The notes under the pieces: generated by a model
Told to the model about the DNA's origin: nothing
The model's database searches: none
Seen by the model: only the letters and a program-made list of their open reading frames with translations
Program-made: the position numbers and the translations under genes
Source of the DNA: an uncultured Clostridium sp.
Lineage (GTDB): Bacteria > Bacillota > Clostridia > TANB77 > CAG-508
DNA: 56,519 bases
Reading direction: 5' to 3'
Assembly (NCBI GenBank): GCA_948468275.1
Contig: CAOKHI010000006.1
Location: 1 to 56,519, forward strand
In this document: piece by piece, positions 38,265-46,819 of the stretch
Layout: each line of letters starts with the position of its first letter
Position numbering within the stretch: position 1 is the first letter of the stretch

Positions 38265-39194
38265 ATGCAAAAAAATAGTGATGAAAAAAGTTTTTCTAAT
38301 GTAAGACTTAATTGGTATCCAGGCCACATGGCAAAGACGAAAAAACAAATAATAGAAGATTTAAAATTAATAGATATAGTTATTGAACTATTAGATGCGC
38401 GAATTCCTATTTCTAGTAGAAATCCAGATATACAAAATATAATAGGAAATAAAAAAAGAATAATTGTGTTAAATAAGTGTGATTTAGCAGATGAAAAGGA
38501 AAATAGAAAATGGGTAAATTATTTTAACAACAATAATGAAATTGCAATCCTTACAGATGCTAATTCAGGTTATGGAATAAATGAAGTAATAAAACATATT
38601 GAAAAAATTGCAAAAGAAGAACTAGAAATTTATATGAATAAGGGAAGAGTAGGAAAACCAATAAGAGTACTTATTTTAGGAATACCAAATGTTGGAAAAT
38701 CATCATTCATAAATCGCATATCTAAAAAAACATCTGCACAAGTAGGAAATAAGCCAGGAATAACAAAACAAAAACAATGGATAAAGGTAGCAAATAATAT
38801 AGAATTATTAGATACTCCAGGAGTATTATGGCCAAAGTTCGAATCACAGCAAGTAGCTTTAAATTTATCATACACAGGAACAATAAAAGATGATATTTTA
38901 GAAAAATCAGAAATAGCATTTTATTTGTTAAAATTTTTATTAAAAAATTATAAACAAAATGTAATAACAAGATATAAACTAGATGCAAATCAAGTAGAAG
39001 AAATAATGAAAAATGAAAATCAGCAAGAAAGTGAAAATATACTAGAAATAATTAATCAAATTGGTAAAAAAAGAGGAGCAATAGTTTCAGGAGGGAATGT
39101 AGATGAAAATAAAGTAGCAAATATACTACTAGAAGATTTCAGAACAACAAAATTAGGAAAAATATCATTAGAAAAAACAAAAAAGGAGTATTAA
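38265..39194 (+). CDS. rbgA: Ribosome biogenesis GTPase RbgA (YlqF)
   Basis: A circularly permuted GTPase needed for late 50S subunit assembly. The permuted order is visible in 309 residues: WYPGHMAK at the N terminus, the G4 motif LNKCDLAD (about residue 69), G1 GIPNVGKSSFIN (about residue 139), KPGITK and G3 DTPGVLWP. The C-terminal RNA-binding helices follow. I start at ATG 38265, ten bases after AGGA; the GTG three codons earlier overlaps the site. mrnC starts one base after its stop codon. Confidence 0.95.
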   Translation: MQKNSDEKSFSNVRLNWYPGHMAKTKKQIIEDLKLIDIVIELLDARIPISSRNPDIQNIIGNKKRIIVLNKCDLADEKENRKWVNYFNNNNEIAILTDANSGYGINEVIKHIEKIAKEELEIYMNKGRVGKPIRVLILGIPNVGKSSFINRISKKTSAQVGNKPGITKQKQWIKVANNIELLDTPGVLWPKFESQQVALNLSYTGTIKDDILEKSEIAFYLLKFLLKNYKQNVITRYKLDANQVEEIMKNENQQESENILEIINQIGKKRGAIVSGGNVDENKVANILLEDFRTTKLGKISLEKTKKEY

Positions 39195-39195
39195 T

Positions 39196-39618
39196 TTGAA
39201 AGAAGTAGAAGAATATACAAAAAAAATAGACAATCAAGAAGTAAATTTGCAATCACCATTAATATGGGCATATGTAGGGGATGCAGTATATGAATTATAC
39301 ATACGAAATTATTTAGCAACAACAACAAAATTAAAACCACACAAATTACATATAGAATCCATAAAATATGTAAAAGCAAAAGCTCAAGCACAAATATTAC
39401 AAGAGTTACATCCAATGTTAACAAACGACGAACAAGAAATAGTTAGAAGAGCAAGAAACACAAAAAATCATCATTTACCAAAAAACGCAGAAGTATCTGA
39501 ATATATGTATTCAACAGCATTTGAAGGATTAATAGGATACTTATACTTAACAAAACAAGAAGAAAGATTAGAAGAAATTTTAAAATTATCAATACAAAAT
39601 GCAAAGAAATCTGAATAA
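39196..39618 (+). CDS. mrnC: Mini-ribonuclease III
   Basis: A 140-residue RNase III catalytic domain without a double-strand RNA-binding domain; in Bacillus it matures 23S rRNA ends. Motifs: LIWAYVGDAVYELYIR with the catalytic aspartate, PHKLHIESIKYV, and STAFEGLIGYLYL with the second acidic site. The start is TTG at 39196 with AAGGAG eight bases upstream, just behind rbgA, making a large-subunit maturation pair. Confidence 0.93.
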   Translation: MKEVEEYTKKIDNQEVNLQSPLIWAYVGDAVYELYIRNYLATTTKLKPHKLHIESIKYVKAKAQAQILQELHPMLTNDEQEIVRRARNTKNHHLPKNAEVSEYMYSTAFEGLIGYLYLTKQEERLEEILKLSIQNAKKSE

Positions 39619-39633
39619 AATTTGTAGTATTAT

Positions 39634-39708
39634 TGGTGACCCGTACGGGAATCGAACCCATGATTCAGCCTTGAGAGGGCTGCGTCTTAACCGCTTGACC
39701 AACGGGCC
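39634..39708 (-). tRNA. tRNA-Glu (anticodon CTC)
   Basis: A full cloverleaf: a 7-bp acceptor stem (GGCCCGT with ACGGGTC), anticodon stem CAGCC/GGCTG with loop CTCTCAA giving anticodon CTC, the T arm GGGTTCGATTCCC, and an encoded CCA. It reads GAG. The commoner TTC isoacceptor is not in this window. Confidence 0.9.
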
Positions 39709-40163
39709 ATAAAATTAATACTTAATATTTATACCATAGATTAAAGATTTAGTCAAGAAAATATTGGTTTGTAAAACTGGCAATATTTTTACTAAAACAA
39801 AATATAAACAATTTATGATAAGCAATTCACGCAAAGCTATATTTTATAGCACTACAAGTAAAAATGTATTTCTAAGTTATTAAACTTGTGCTACGATTAT
39901 ATTACAATAATAATTATAAAAAATTACAAAAATTATATGTCAAAAAATATCCAATTAAAACGATTTTAATGTTTTGACGAAAAATTAAAATATAGTAATA
40001 GCAAAGGTTTCATACAAGAAACAATTTAGAATTAATAAAATTTTCACATATTTAAAATTCGATAAAAAATAGAGTGGAGGAAATAGTATATAATGAAATT
40101 ATTTACAAATAATAAATTAAAGAAAATCATAAAAAATTATTCAAAAGTATGCAATTTTGTGCT
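39709..40163. other. Intergenic stretch without a supported gene
   Basis: About 450 A+T-rich bases lie between the tRNA and the toxin-antitoxin operon. A 27-codon frame (40093-40176) opens behind GTGGAGG but runs into the operator and resembles nothing I know; I do not call it. Confidence 0.5.
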
Positions 40164-40179
40164 ATACTATAAATAGTAT
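40163..40179. promoter_or_regulatory. Palindromic operator over the -10 box of the toxin-antitoxin operon
   Basis: ATACTAT-AA-ATAGTAT, with 7-base arms, overlaps the -10 sequence TATACT at 40163. Type II antitoxins commonly repress their own operon through such sites. Confidence 0.6.
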
Positions 40180-40198
40180 GAAAAGAGAGGTGTTGAAA

Positions 40199-40438
40199 TT
40201 GCAACAAGTAACAAGTTTACAAGAAATAGAAACAGTAATTAATCAAAACGGAGAAATGGTAATTGGTAAAAATAATAAAAATAATGTAATAGTAATGAGT
40301 ATGGAAGAATACAGAAATAATATTTTCGATAATGAATCAGTAAAAAAACTTTTAAAATCAGAAGAAGATATTGAAAAAGGTAGAATAAGAAAAGCAACAG
40401 AAGTTATAAAGGAGTTAAAAACAAAGTATGGATTCTAA
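40199..40438 (+). CDS. Phd/YefM-like antitoxin
   Basis: A small type II antitoxin of about 79 residues. The N-terminal half has the Phd/YefM pattern (LQEIETVINQNGEMVI, VIVMSMEEYRNN) that binds DNA; the charged C-terminal helix would wrap the toxin. I favour TTG at 40199 because AGAGGTG lies six bases upstream; an ATG at 40178 would add seven residues and lies inside the operator. The toxin gene overlaps its end by 11 bases. Confidence 0.85.
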   Translation: MQQVTSLQEIETVINQNGEMVIGKNNKNNVIVMSMEEYRNNIFDNESVKKLLKSEEDIEKGRIRKATEVIKELKTKYGF

Positions 40439-40754
40439 AAATGAGCCATTTGAAGTAGAATTTACTGATGGAAGTATCGAAGAAATGACTGAAATTTATG
40501 AGTATATTTCTAATGATTTAAAAGAGGATAATGTAGCAAAAAGACTTATGACAGAAATATCAGACAGAGTTTTAGATTTAGCAAATGCACCAGAATTATA
40601 TATGAAAATTGGAAAGGTTGATAGATTAAAGAGAGAATATCATAGAATGGTAGTAAAAAATTATGTTATATTATATACAATAGATTTTGAAAAAAGAAAA
40701 GTATATATTTCTCGTATGTTATATGGAAAGAGAAACTACTTAAATTTATATTAA
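40428..40754 (+). CDS. RelE/ParE family toxin
   Basis: A 108-residue toxin of the RelE/ParE superfamily. The helical hairpin region YEYISNDLKEDNVAKRLM, then LYMKIGKVDRLKREYHRMVV and the closing strand RKVYISRMLYGKRNY are typical. ParE-type members poison gyrase, while RelE-type members cut mRNA; the long N-terminal helices favour ParE, but sequence alone does not settle it. It overlaps the antitoxin gene. Confidence 0.85.
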   Translation: MDSKNEPFEVEFTDGSIEEMTEIYEYISNDLKEDNVAKRLMTEISDRVLDLANAPELYMKIGKVDRLKREYHRMVVKNYVILYTIDFEKRKVYISRMLYGKRNYLNLY

Positions 40755-40791
40755 TATAGATAATAATAAATATTAAAACACTTTGAATTTA

Positions 40792-40969
40792 CAAGTTACC
40801 TATTGTGATAAGTTATTTGATATTGAGAGGCAAATAGCTATATTAAAAGAGGAAGAAAACAACAAAAGAGAAAAGAATTATAAAAAATTTGCCATGGTCA
40901 AAAGAACTTCCAGAAGAGATATTAAATTATCAAAGTGCATATGAGAAACTTAATTTAGAAAAAGAATAA
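40792..40969 (+). pseudogene. IS66-family transposase remnant
   Basis: Two pieces of an IS66 transposase survive: YCDKLFDIERQIA near 40801 and, after a frame change, LPWSKELPEEILNYQ and a stop at 40967. The long catalytic region that should lie between or before them is gone. Confidence 0.65.
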
Positions 40970-40973
40970 AAGC

Positions 40974-41023
40974 AAAACCTCAAGTATGATCCTATTTATA
41001 TAGAATTGTACTTGAGGTTTTCA
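40974..41023 (+). terminator. Terminator after the IS66 remnant
   Basis: A perfect 13-bp stem (AAAACCTCAAGTA with TACTTGAGGTTTT) has a 22-base loop. The 110 bases after it, up to the next promoter, hold nothing I can identify. Confidence 0.7.
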
Positions 41024-41134
41024 ATACGTCTTCTCGTTAACTGCTTACATATCATATCAAATAAACCATAAACATTTTATGAAAATAAATGTACATAAAG
41101 AAAAATAATTACTCACTAACAGTAAAAAAAGTAG

Positions 41135-41163
41135 TTGACTAAAAAAAGAAGTAAATATATAAT
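41135..41163 (+). promoter_or_regulatory. Promoter of pilin-like gene B
   Basis: TTGACT and a perfect TATAAT are spaced 17 bases apart, 54 bases before the start codon. Confidence 0.8.
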
Positions 41164-41217
41164 CTGAATATAAATTTTAGAAAAGGAAAAAATAAAAAGA
41201 GATACGAAAGGGGTAAA

Positions 41218-42950
41218 ATGGAAAGAGAAAATAATGATAAGGTAAATAATAAAAAGAATAAAGCAATAACACTAATAGCGCTAGTTATAACCATAATAGT
41301 ATTACTAATACTAGCAGGAGTAACAATAATAACTTTAATGGGAAATAATGGCTTAATAAATAGAGCGAATGATACAAAAATTGCAACAGAGATAGAAAGT
41401 ATAAAAGAAGAAATAAAAATAGACATATTAGATAAACAGCTAGAGAATCAGGGAAATATATCAGATGATAATTTAAAGGAGATATTAGAAAAATATGGTA
41501 CACTATCAGAAGAAGAAAAATTAACAGATAAAACATTAACCACAAAAAAAGGAAATCATGAAATAAAGGTATCAGATATATTCAATGGAACAACAGTACA
41601 AGATACACCAAAAGAACCAACATTTACAACAGTAGCAAATAAACCAGATATATTTGGATTTGATAAAACAAAAACGTACTATGTAGCATGGAATGAAAAT
41701 GCAGAAAAAACAATATATGAAATAGATGAAAAGAAGATGTCAGAAAATGTTGCACCCAATAATTGGTATGATTATACAAGTGGAACAAACCATTGGGCAA
41801 ATATAAAAACAACAGGAGGAGGGAATGATTGTTATTGGGTATGGATACCAAGATATGCCTATTGTATAACAGAAGGGTATCATAAAAATACAGCAGGAAC
41901 AATCGATATAAAATTTTTACAAGGAACAACAAACACACCAATAGATGGAAGCAATATAGAAATAAAAAATCAAACAGGAGCAGGAAATTGGAATGTACAT
42001 CCAGCATTTTGGTGGGATAAAAACAACAATGGAGTAGAAGATGAAGGAGAACAACTAAAGGAATATGGGTAGCAAAATTCGAAGCAAGTAGTAACAGTCC
42101 AACAGTAGTAGAAAATCCAACAGGAACAGACCTTGAAATAGATGGGGGTTCAGAAATGGATACAGACTTGAAAGTAAGAGTAAAACCAAATGTAACAAGT
42201 TGGAGAAATATAACAGTAGGAAATGTATTTACAGTATGTAGAAATTTAACAACAAGTGGAAATTCACTAGAAGGAACATTAGGTATTGATTCACACATGA
42301 TGAAAAATACAGAATGGGGAGCAGTAGCATATTTAAGTAGAAGTGTATATGGAAAAAATGGAGAGGTATGGAATAACCCATATTATAATAATTTAACAAA
42401 TAATTCACCAATAACAGGATTATGTGGGAATGAGTCAAATGGCAAAGATAATGGAACAACAGACATAACCAAAACATGTAAATACAATGAAGCAGGAGGG
42501 GAAAATGCATCTACAACAGGAAATGTATATGGAGTATATGATATGGCAGGAGGAGCATGGGAATATGTAGCAGGACTACTAAGCAACAATAAGAAAAATG
42601 GCAATAATACTGAAAAGAATAATTACTATGATTTTGGTAATTCAAATACCAATCCAAATAGATATTTTGATTGGTATGCAGGGACTTCAAGCGATAGAAC
42701 TGAAAATTATAATGTAAATACAAATAAATATGGAGATGCAGTATATGAAATTTCTAGTTCTGGCGATAGTATTACTGCTAGTTGGGATGATAGTAATTCT
42801 CTCTTTCCTTTTTCTAGCTACCCAGTGTTTGCACGTGGAGGTCATGCTAATGATGGTAGCTATTCTGGTGTGTTGGAATTTGCTAGCAATACAGGTGGAA
42901 ATTATGTTTTCCTCAGCTTTCGTCCAGTAGTGCTTAGTTTCCAAATGTAA
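41218..42950 (+). CDS. Pilin-like surface protein B with lectin-like head, frameshifted
   Basis: The N terminus carries the shared helix ITLIALVITIIVLLILAGVT, followed by a helical stalk and, after about residue 140, a WVWIPRYAY-type formylglycine-enzyme/C-type-lectin-like fold. The frame stops at 42070 (EQLKEYG). One base missing in the AAAGG run near 42056 would restore QLKGIWVAKFEAS and continue to 42950. The downstream part contains WGAVAYLSRSVYG, YGVYDMAGGAWEYV and a C-terminal ARGGHANDGSYSGV...SFRPVV. The final 200 bases shift from A-rich to T/C-rich codons. It is either a broken gene or one that can be switched by slippage. No CGG is involved at this break. Confidence 0.7.
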
Positions 42951-43104
42951 CTTTAAATTTGGTAAGAAAGTTAGAAATAAATTTAATTCATATTCCTTAT
43001 GGAGCTCGTTTTACGCTTTATTTGTATAATTAAGTACCCTAAACGATCTACATAAAGAAAGCAGAAAAAAGAATGTATAAGTTATTTTTAACAATATTGC
43101 ATAA

Positions 43105-43131
43105 AATAAAGCAGGCATAACCTGCTTTATT
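43105..43131. terminator. Terminator between pilin-like gene B and a minus-strand gene
   Basis: A perfect 11-bp stem (AATAAAGCAGG/CCTGCTTTATT) with a 5-base loop overlaps the stop codon of the gene at 43127. Confidence 0.75.
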
Positions 43132-43366
43132 CTATGCGACGTTCCTTTGTATCAGACTTACCACACAACCTATCATACTCTTTACACTTAATCTTATAAT
43201 CAATCTGCATAGCCAAATACCTGTAATACATATATGCCTGCTCATATTGCATAATAGGATTAAACATAGGATCCCTGTAAATACTATCATTAGCCATATT
43301 CGGATCAAAATTCATATTTAAGTTATCATAAGGTGGAAAACCTGAAAAATCCATATTTCTATCCAA
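43127..43366 (-). CDS. Hypothetical 79-residue protein
   Basis: I do not recognise the family. The protein is rich in Asp, Asn, Met and Tyr, with an N-terminal PPYDNLNMNFDPNM stretch and a helical YEQAYMYYRYLAMQIDYK segment. It has no signal peptide or membrane helix. The Tyr/Met-rich composition and the neighbouring ylbJ make a spore coat or sporulation role conceivable, but this is a guess. RBS AAAGGAG. Confidence 0.6.
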   Translation of the reverse strand: MDRNMDFSGFPPYDNLNMNFDPNMANDSIYRDPMFNPIMQYEQAYMYYRYLAMQIDYKIKCKEYDRLCGKSDTKERRIE

Positions 43367-43417
43367 AAAATCATCTCCTTTATATAGATATATTCAAAAA
43401 AACTTTAATTATGAAAC

Positions 43418-44614
43418 CTAATATTTAGTTGCAAATTTTTTCCTTTTAATAATTAGAAACAATATAAACAACACAGCAAGTAATAAAATAAAAATATTGT
43501 AAAAATTAAAATAATTAGCAAGAATAGATGCAGATTTTTCTACATTTGGTGAAAATGTTGGTACTATATCTAAGTTAAAAAATGCACAATTGTTAATAAC
43601 TATATATGTAAAAAAAGCAGCAATTATACCATGAAGCAGTTTGCCTAATATATATGGTTTAATAGATAAATCAGACTTAGAAGTTATACTAAAAACCTGT
43701 AACATTACAGAAATACCACCAAAACCAAGTAAAAAAGCAGAAAAAGTAGTATTTATTGAAATTGCCTTAGATGGAATTTGAGCAACTTGTTTTATACCAT
43801 TAGTAAGCTCGATAAAACCAGATATTAGTGGCTTTGCAAAACTTATATCTAATTTAAGAAAATTAAAAATAGGATAAACACAATTAGCACATATATTTAA
43901 TACTCCAGAATTATCTAAAATAGAAATAATAACACAAAACAATACAACAAATCCACCAATACCAACAACAGTATTAATTGCATTAGAAATACTACTAGAC
44001 AACACATTTCCTAAATTAGAAAAACTAACATGTGAAGAAGCTTTAGTAGAGTTAGTACAAACAGATACAACTTCTTTATCATTAAATTTCCAAAATCTAA
44101 AAACAATACCTACACAAACACAAGCAATAAAATGAGTTATAAACAAAAGAAGTCCAGTAGTAGTATCACAAAACAAACTTATACCAACAGTACCAATAAT
44201 AAACAAAGGACCAGAATTATTAGTAAAAGCAAGAAGTCTTTCAGCTTCAGCCTTAGTACAAAGTCCATCTTGTCTAAACTTTGTAACAATCTTAGCACCA
44301 ATAGGATATCCACTTATAATTCCCATAACAAAGGCATATGCTCCAATACCAGGAACATTAAAAATGGGTTTCATAACTTTATTTAACAATTTTCCTATAT
44401 TAGAAACAATATTTGTATGAGCCAATAATTCAGTAGCAATAAAAAATGGCAATAAAGCTGGTACAACAGAATTTGCCCATAGCAATAAACCATTCTTAGT
44501 AGCTACCAGATTTTCTTTAGAAAAAACTACCAAAGATATAGTAAATAAGCAAAATAAACAAGGTAGTAAATTTCTTTTAAAAGATAAACAAACAAAATGA
44601 GATTTATTTTTCAA
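43418..44614 (-). CDS. ylbJ: Sporulation integral membrane protein YlbJ
   Basis: A 398-residue polytopic membrane protein of the YlbJ family, required for spore cortex formation in Bacillus subtilis. Motifs: LWANSVVPALLPFFIATE, GIGAYAFVMGIISGYPIGAK, and NNSGPLFIIGTVG; about ten hydrophobic helices. Translation starts at TTG (44614) directly behind AGGAGG. It is divergent from rpiB. It adds to the sporulation gene set of this window. Confidence 0.9.
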   Translation of the reverse strand: MKNKSHFVCLSFKRNLLPCLFCLFTISLVVFSKENLVATKNGLLLWANSVVPALLPFFIATELLAHTNIVSNIGKLLNKVMKPIFNVPGIGAYAFVMGIISGYPIGAKIVTKFRQDGLCTKAEAERLLAFTNNSGPLFIIGTVGISLFCDTTTGLLLFITHFIACVCVGIVFRFWKFNDKEVVSVCTNSTKASSHVSFSNLGNVLSSSISNAINTVVGIGGFVVLFCVIISILDNSGVLNICANCVYPIFNFLKLDISFAKPLISGFIELTNGIKQVAQIPSKAISINTTFSAFLLGFGGISVMLQVFSITSKSDLSIKPYILGKLLHGIIAAFFTYIVINNCAFFNLDIVPTFSPNVEKSASILANYFNFYNIFILLLAVLFILFLIIKRKKFATKY

Positions 44615-44728
44615 TGTTTCCCTCCTGTGTCAACATGTTTTTTATACAATATATTAAAAAAATATTGTAATATGCTTATTGTTATGATATTATTTGTGCA
44701 TAAAGTAATAAAAAATGGAGGGATAAAA

Positions 44729-45172
44729 ATGATAGCAATAGGAAGTAATCATGCAGGATACAACTTAAAAGAAGAAATAAAAAAATATTTAGATGAAAAA
44801 CAAATAGAATATAAAGATTTTGGGGTAGGAGAAAATGAAATAATAGACTATCCAGAAATAGCAAAGAAAATAAGCAAAGCAGTTCAAACAAAAGAATGCA
44901 AAACAGGGATATTAGTAAGTAAAACAGGACTTGGAATGTCCATAGTAGCAAATAAATTTAAAGGAATAAAATGTGTTCCATGTTATGATGAATATACAGC
45001 AAAATATGCAAAAAAATATCATAATAGCAATATTATAGCATTAGGAGAAGATGGACTAAATATAAGTACAGCAATATGTATATTAAGAATGTGGCTTGCA
45101 ACAGAATACGAAGGAGAAAGAAAAGACGAATTAAATGAAATTGATGAAATAGAAAAAGAAAATATGAAATAG
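44729..45172 (+). CDS. rpiB: Ribose-5-phosphate isomerase B
   Basis: A 147-residue isomerase interconverting ribose 5-phosphate and ribulose 5-phosphate, a member of the RpiB/LacAB family. It has IAIGSNHAGYNLKEEI, the cysteine-loop region, GILVSKTGLGMSIVANK (the GTGIG-type loop reads KTGLG here) and RMWLATEYEGER near the end. I start at ATG 44729, with GGAGGG in front; the longer frame upstream overlaps ylbJ and is not protein-like. The wecA-like gene follows 13 bases later. Confidence 0.9.
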   Translation: MIAIGSNHAGYNLKEEIKKYLDEKQIEYKDFGVGENEIIDYPEIAKKISKAVQTKECKTGILVSKTGLGMSIVANKFKGIKCVPCYDEYTAKYAKKYHNSNIIALGEDGLNISTAICILRMWLATEYEGERKDELNEIDEIEKENMK

Positions 45173-45185
45173 CAGGAGGCAAAAC

Positions 45186-46419
45186 ATGTGGGGAGACATT
45201 GCAATAGCATTTTTGCTAGCATTTATTACTGCTTTCGTTATAACACCATATACAATAAAAATAGCAAAAAAATTAGGAGCTATAGATTTACCAAAAGATG
45301 AAAGAAGAATAAATAAAAAACCAATGCCTCGTTTAGGTGGACTTGCGGTAATCGCTGGCTTTTTAGTATCTGTTATATATTTAATTACAATTATGGGCAT
45401 AGAAGGAACAGTAAATTTAAATACAGAAGAACAATACTATATAAAATTAATAGGATTTTTTATAGGTGCATTAGTAATAATAATTACATGTTTTATAGAT
45501 GATGTAAAAGGAGTTCATCCATTATTTAAACTATCAGGACAAATAGTAGCTGCAATAATAATAGTACAAAGTGGAATAAAAATAGAACACATAAATATTC
45601 CATTTTTGTACAAAATAGGATTAAATGAAATGTTTTCTACAATACTTACAGTAGGTTGGATAGTAGGAATTACAAATGCAATAAACTTAATAGACGGACT
45701 AGATGGATTATCATCTGGAATATCATTAATATCATGTTTATCATTACTAATAATATTTTCACTAAACGATTCACCAATAATTGCAATAATACTAATAACA
45801 GCATTAGCAGGAGCTCTAACAGGATTTTTACCATTCAATTTTAATCCCGCAAAAACATTTATAGGAGATACAGGATCTAACTTTTTAGGCTATGCATTAT
45901 CTGTAATTTCAATATTACGGATTAGCAAAAACATATACATTAATAGTAATTGTAGCACCACTAATAGTTCTTGCAATACCTGTATTTGATACACTTTTTG
46001 CAATAATAAGAAGAATAGTAAAAGGAAAATCATTAAAAGCAATAGTAATGCCAGACAAAGGACACTTACATCATAAAATGCTAAAAAAAGGATTTACACA
46101 AAAAGAAGCAGTACTTGTGCTATATGGAATAAGTGCAACATTTGGAATGTTTGCAGTAGTATTATTAGAAAGTGGAATATGGAAAGCATTATCATTTGCA
46201 CTAATAGTAATAGCAGTAATAGCACTTGGATATAAAAATATGTTTAAATTAAGAGGAGGTGATACTATGTATAAATGTTTAGCATGTGGATACGAATATA
46301 ATCCAGAAATAGGCGATCCAGACAATGGAATAGAACCAGGAACACCATTTGAAGATTTACCAGATACATGGGTATGTCCATTATGTGGAGTAGGAAAAGA
46401 TATGTTTGAAGAAGAATAA
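45186..46419 (+). CDS. WecA/MraY-type GlcNAc-1-phosphate transferase, +1 shift at CGG, in frame with rubredoxin
   Basis: Loads a sugar phosphate onto undecaprenyl phosphate, the first step of teichoic acid or surface polysaccharide synthesis. The first frame gives 244 residues with the family motifs [29 protein letters not shown] and [12 protein letters not shown], reaching CGG at 45918-45920. Skipping the C continues as [15 protein letters not shown], then [12 protein letters not shown] and KGHLHHKML, the conserved histidine-rich C-terminal motif. That gives about 360 residues before the frame runs, with no stop, into a rubredoxin. Without the shift the HLHH motif is lost. It sits behind rpiB. 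Confidence 0.85.
46267..46419 (+). CDS. Rubredoxin
   Basis: A 50-residue one-iron electron carrier with both iron-binding pairs, CLACGYEY and [11 protein letters not shown], and the typical DLPDTWVCP. It has an ideal site, AGGAGGT, six bases before the ATG, so it is probably translated on its own. The frame is also open from the upstream wecA-like gene, whose C terminus would read through this site. It may protect against oxygen or feed a reductase; the partner is unknown. Confidence 0.9.
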   Translation: MYKCLACGYEYNPEIGDPDNGIEPGTPFEDLPDTWVCPLCGVGKDMFEEE

Positions 46420-46479
46420 ACAAAAATTTAATAAATACTAGAAATTTTTACATTAATATGTTATATTATTAATGTAAAT

Positions 46480-46554
46480 TGGGGTATCGCCAAGTGGTAA
46501 GGCAGTGGATTCTGATTCCACCATTCCTAAGTTCGAATCTTAGTACCCCAGCCA
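46480..46554 (+). tRNA. tRNA-Gln (anticodon CTG)
   Basis: A full cloverleaf: acceptor TGGGGTA/TACCCCA, anticodon stem GTGGA/TCCAC with loop TTCTGAT giving anticodon CTG, T arm AAGTTCGAATCTT, discriminator G and encoded CCA. It reads CAG. With the tRNA-Glu(CTC), both tRNAs here are specialised for G-ending codons. Confidence 0.9.
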
Positions 46555-46620
46555 TTAAACCCTTATATGAACACAGTCTACTTTATTGGTGGATTTGTAG
46601 TTAATATAAGGGTTATTATT

Positions 46621-46652
46621 ATGTCAAAAAGCCCAGTCACCATTGACATAAA
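46621..46652. repeat. REP-like palindrome, copy 3
   Basis: ATGTCAAAAAGCCCAGTCAC followed by CATTGACAT, with complementary ends, is closely related to the unit at 30466-30503. It lies just after the tRNA-Gln gene. Confidence 0.65.
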
Positions 46653-46680
46653 GTAATAATAATTTAAATAAACACATTAA

Positions 46681-46763
46681 GGAAACAAATGCACAATTAG
46701 TAAGATAAAATTTGCTAATTGTGCGTATTTGTTGTTGACATATTGGAGTAAGTTGTATATGAT
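46681..46763 (+). promoter_or_regulatory. Hairpin-promoter module of pilin-like gene C
   Basis: A long stem (ACAAATGCACAATTAG with CTAATTGTGCGTATTTGT, one mismatch) leads into TTGACA (46735) and, 17 bases on, TATGAT (46758). It is related to the module at 15323-15404. Confidence 0.75.
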
Positions 46764-46819
46764 GTAAAAATAAAATTGTACAAAAGGGAAAAATAATATA
46801 AAAACGAGGGGAGAAGAAT

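Noticed and set aside
40093..40176. 27-codon reading frame with a good RBS
   Set aside because: It overlaps the toxin-antitoxin operator, has no recognisable features, and could be chance.
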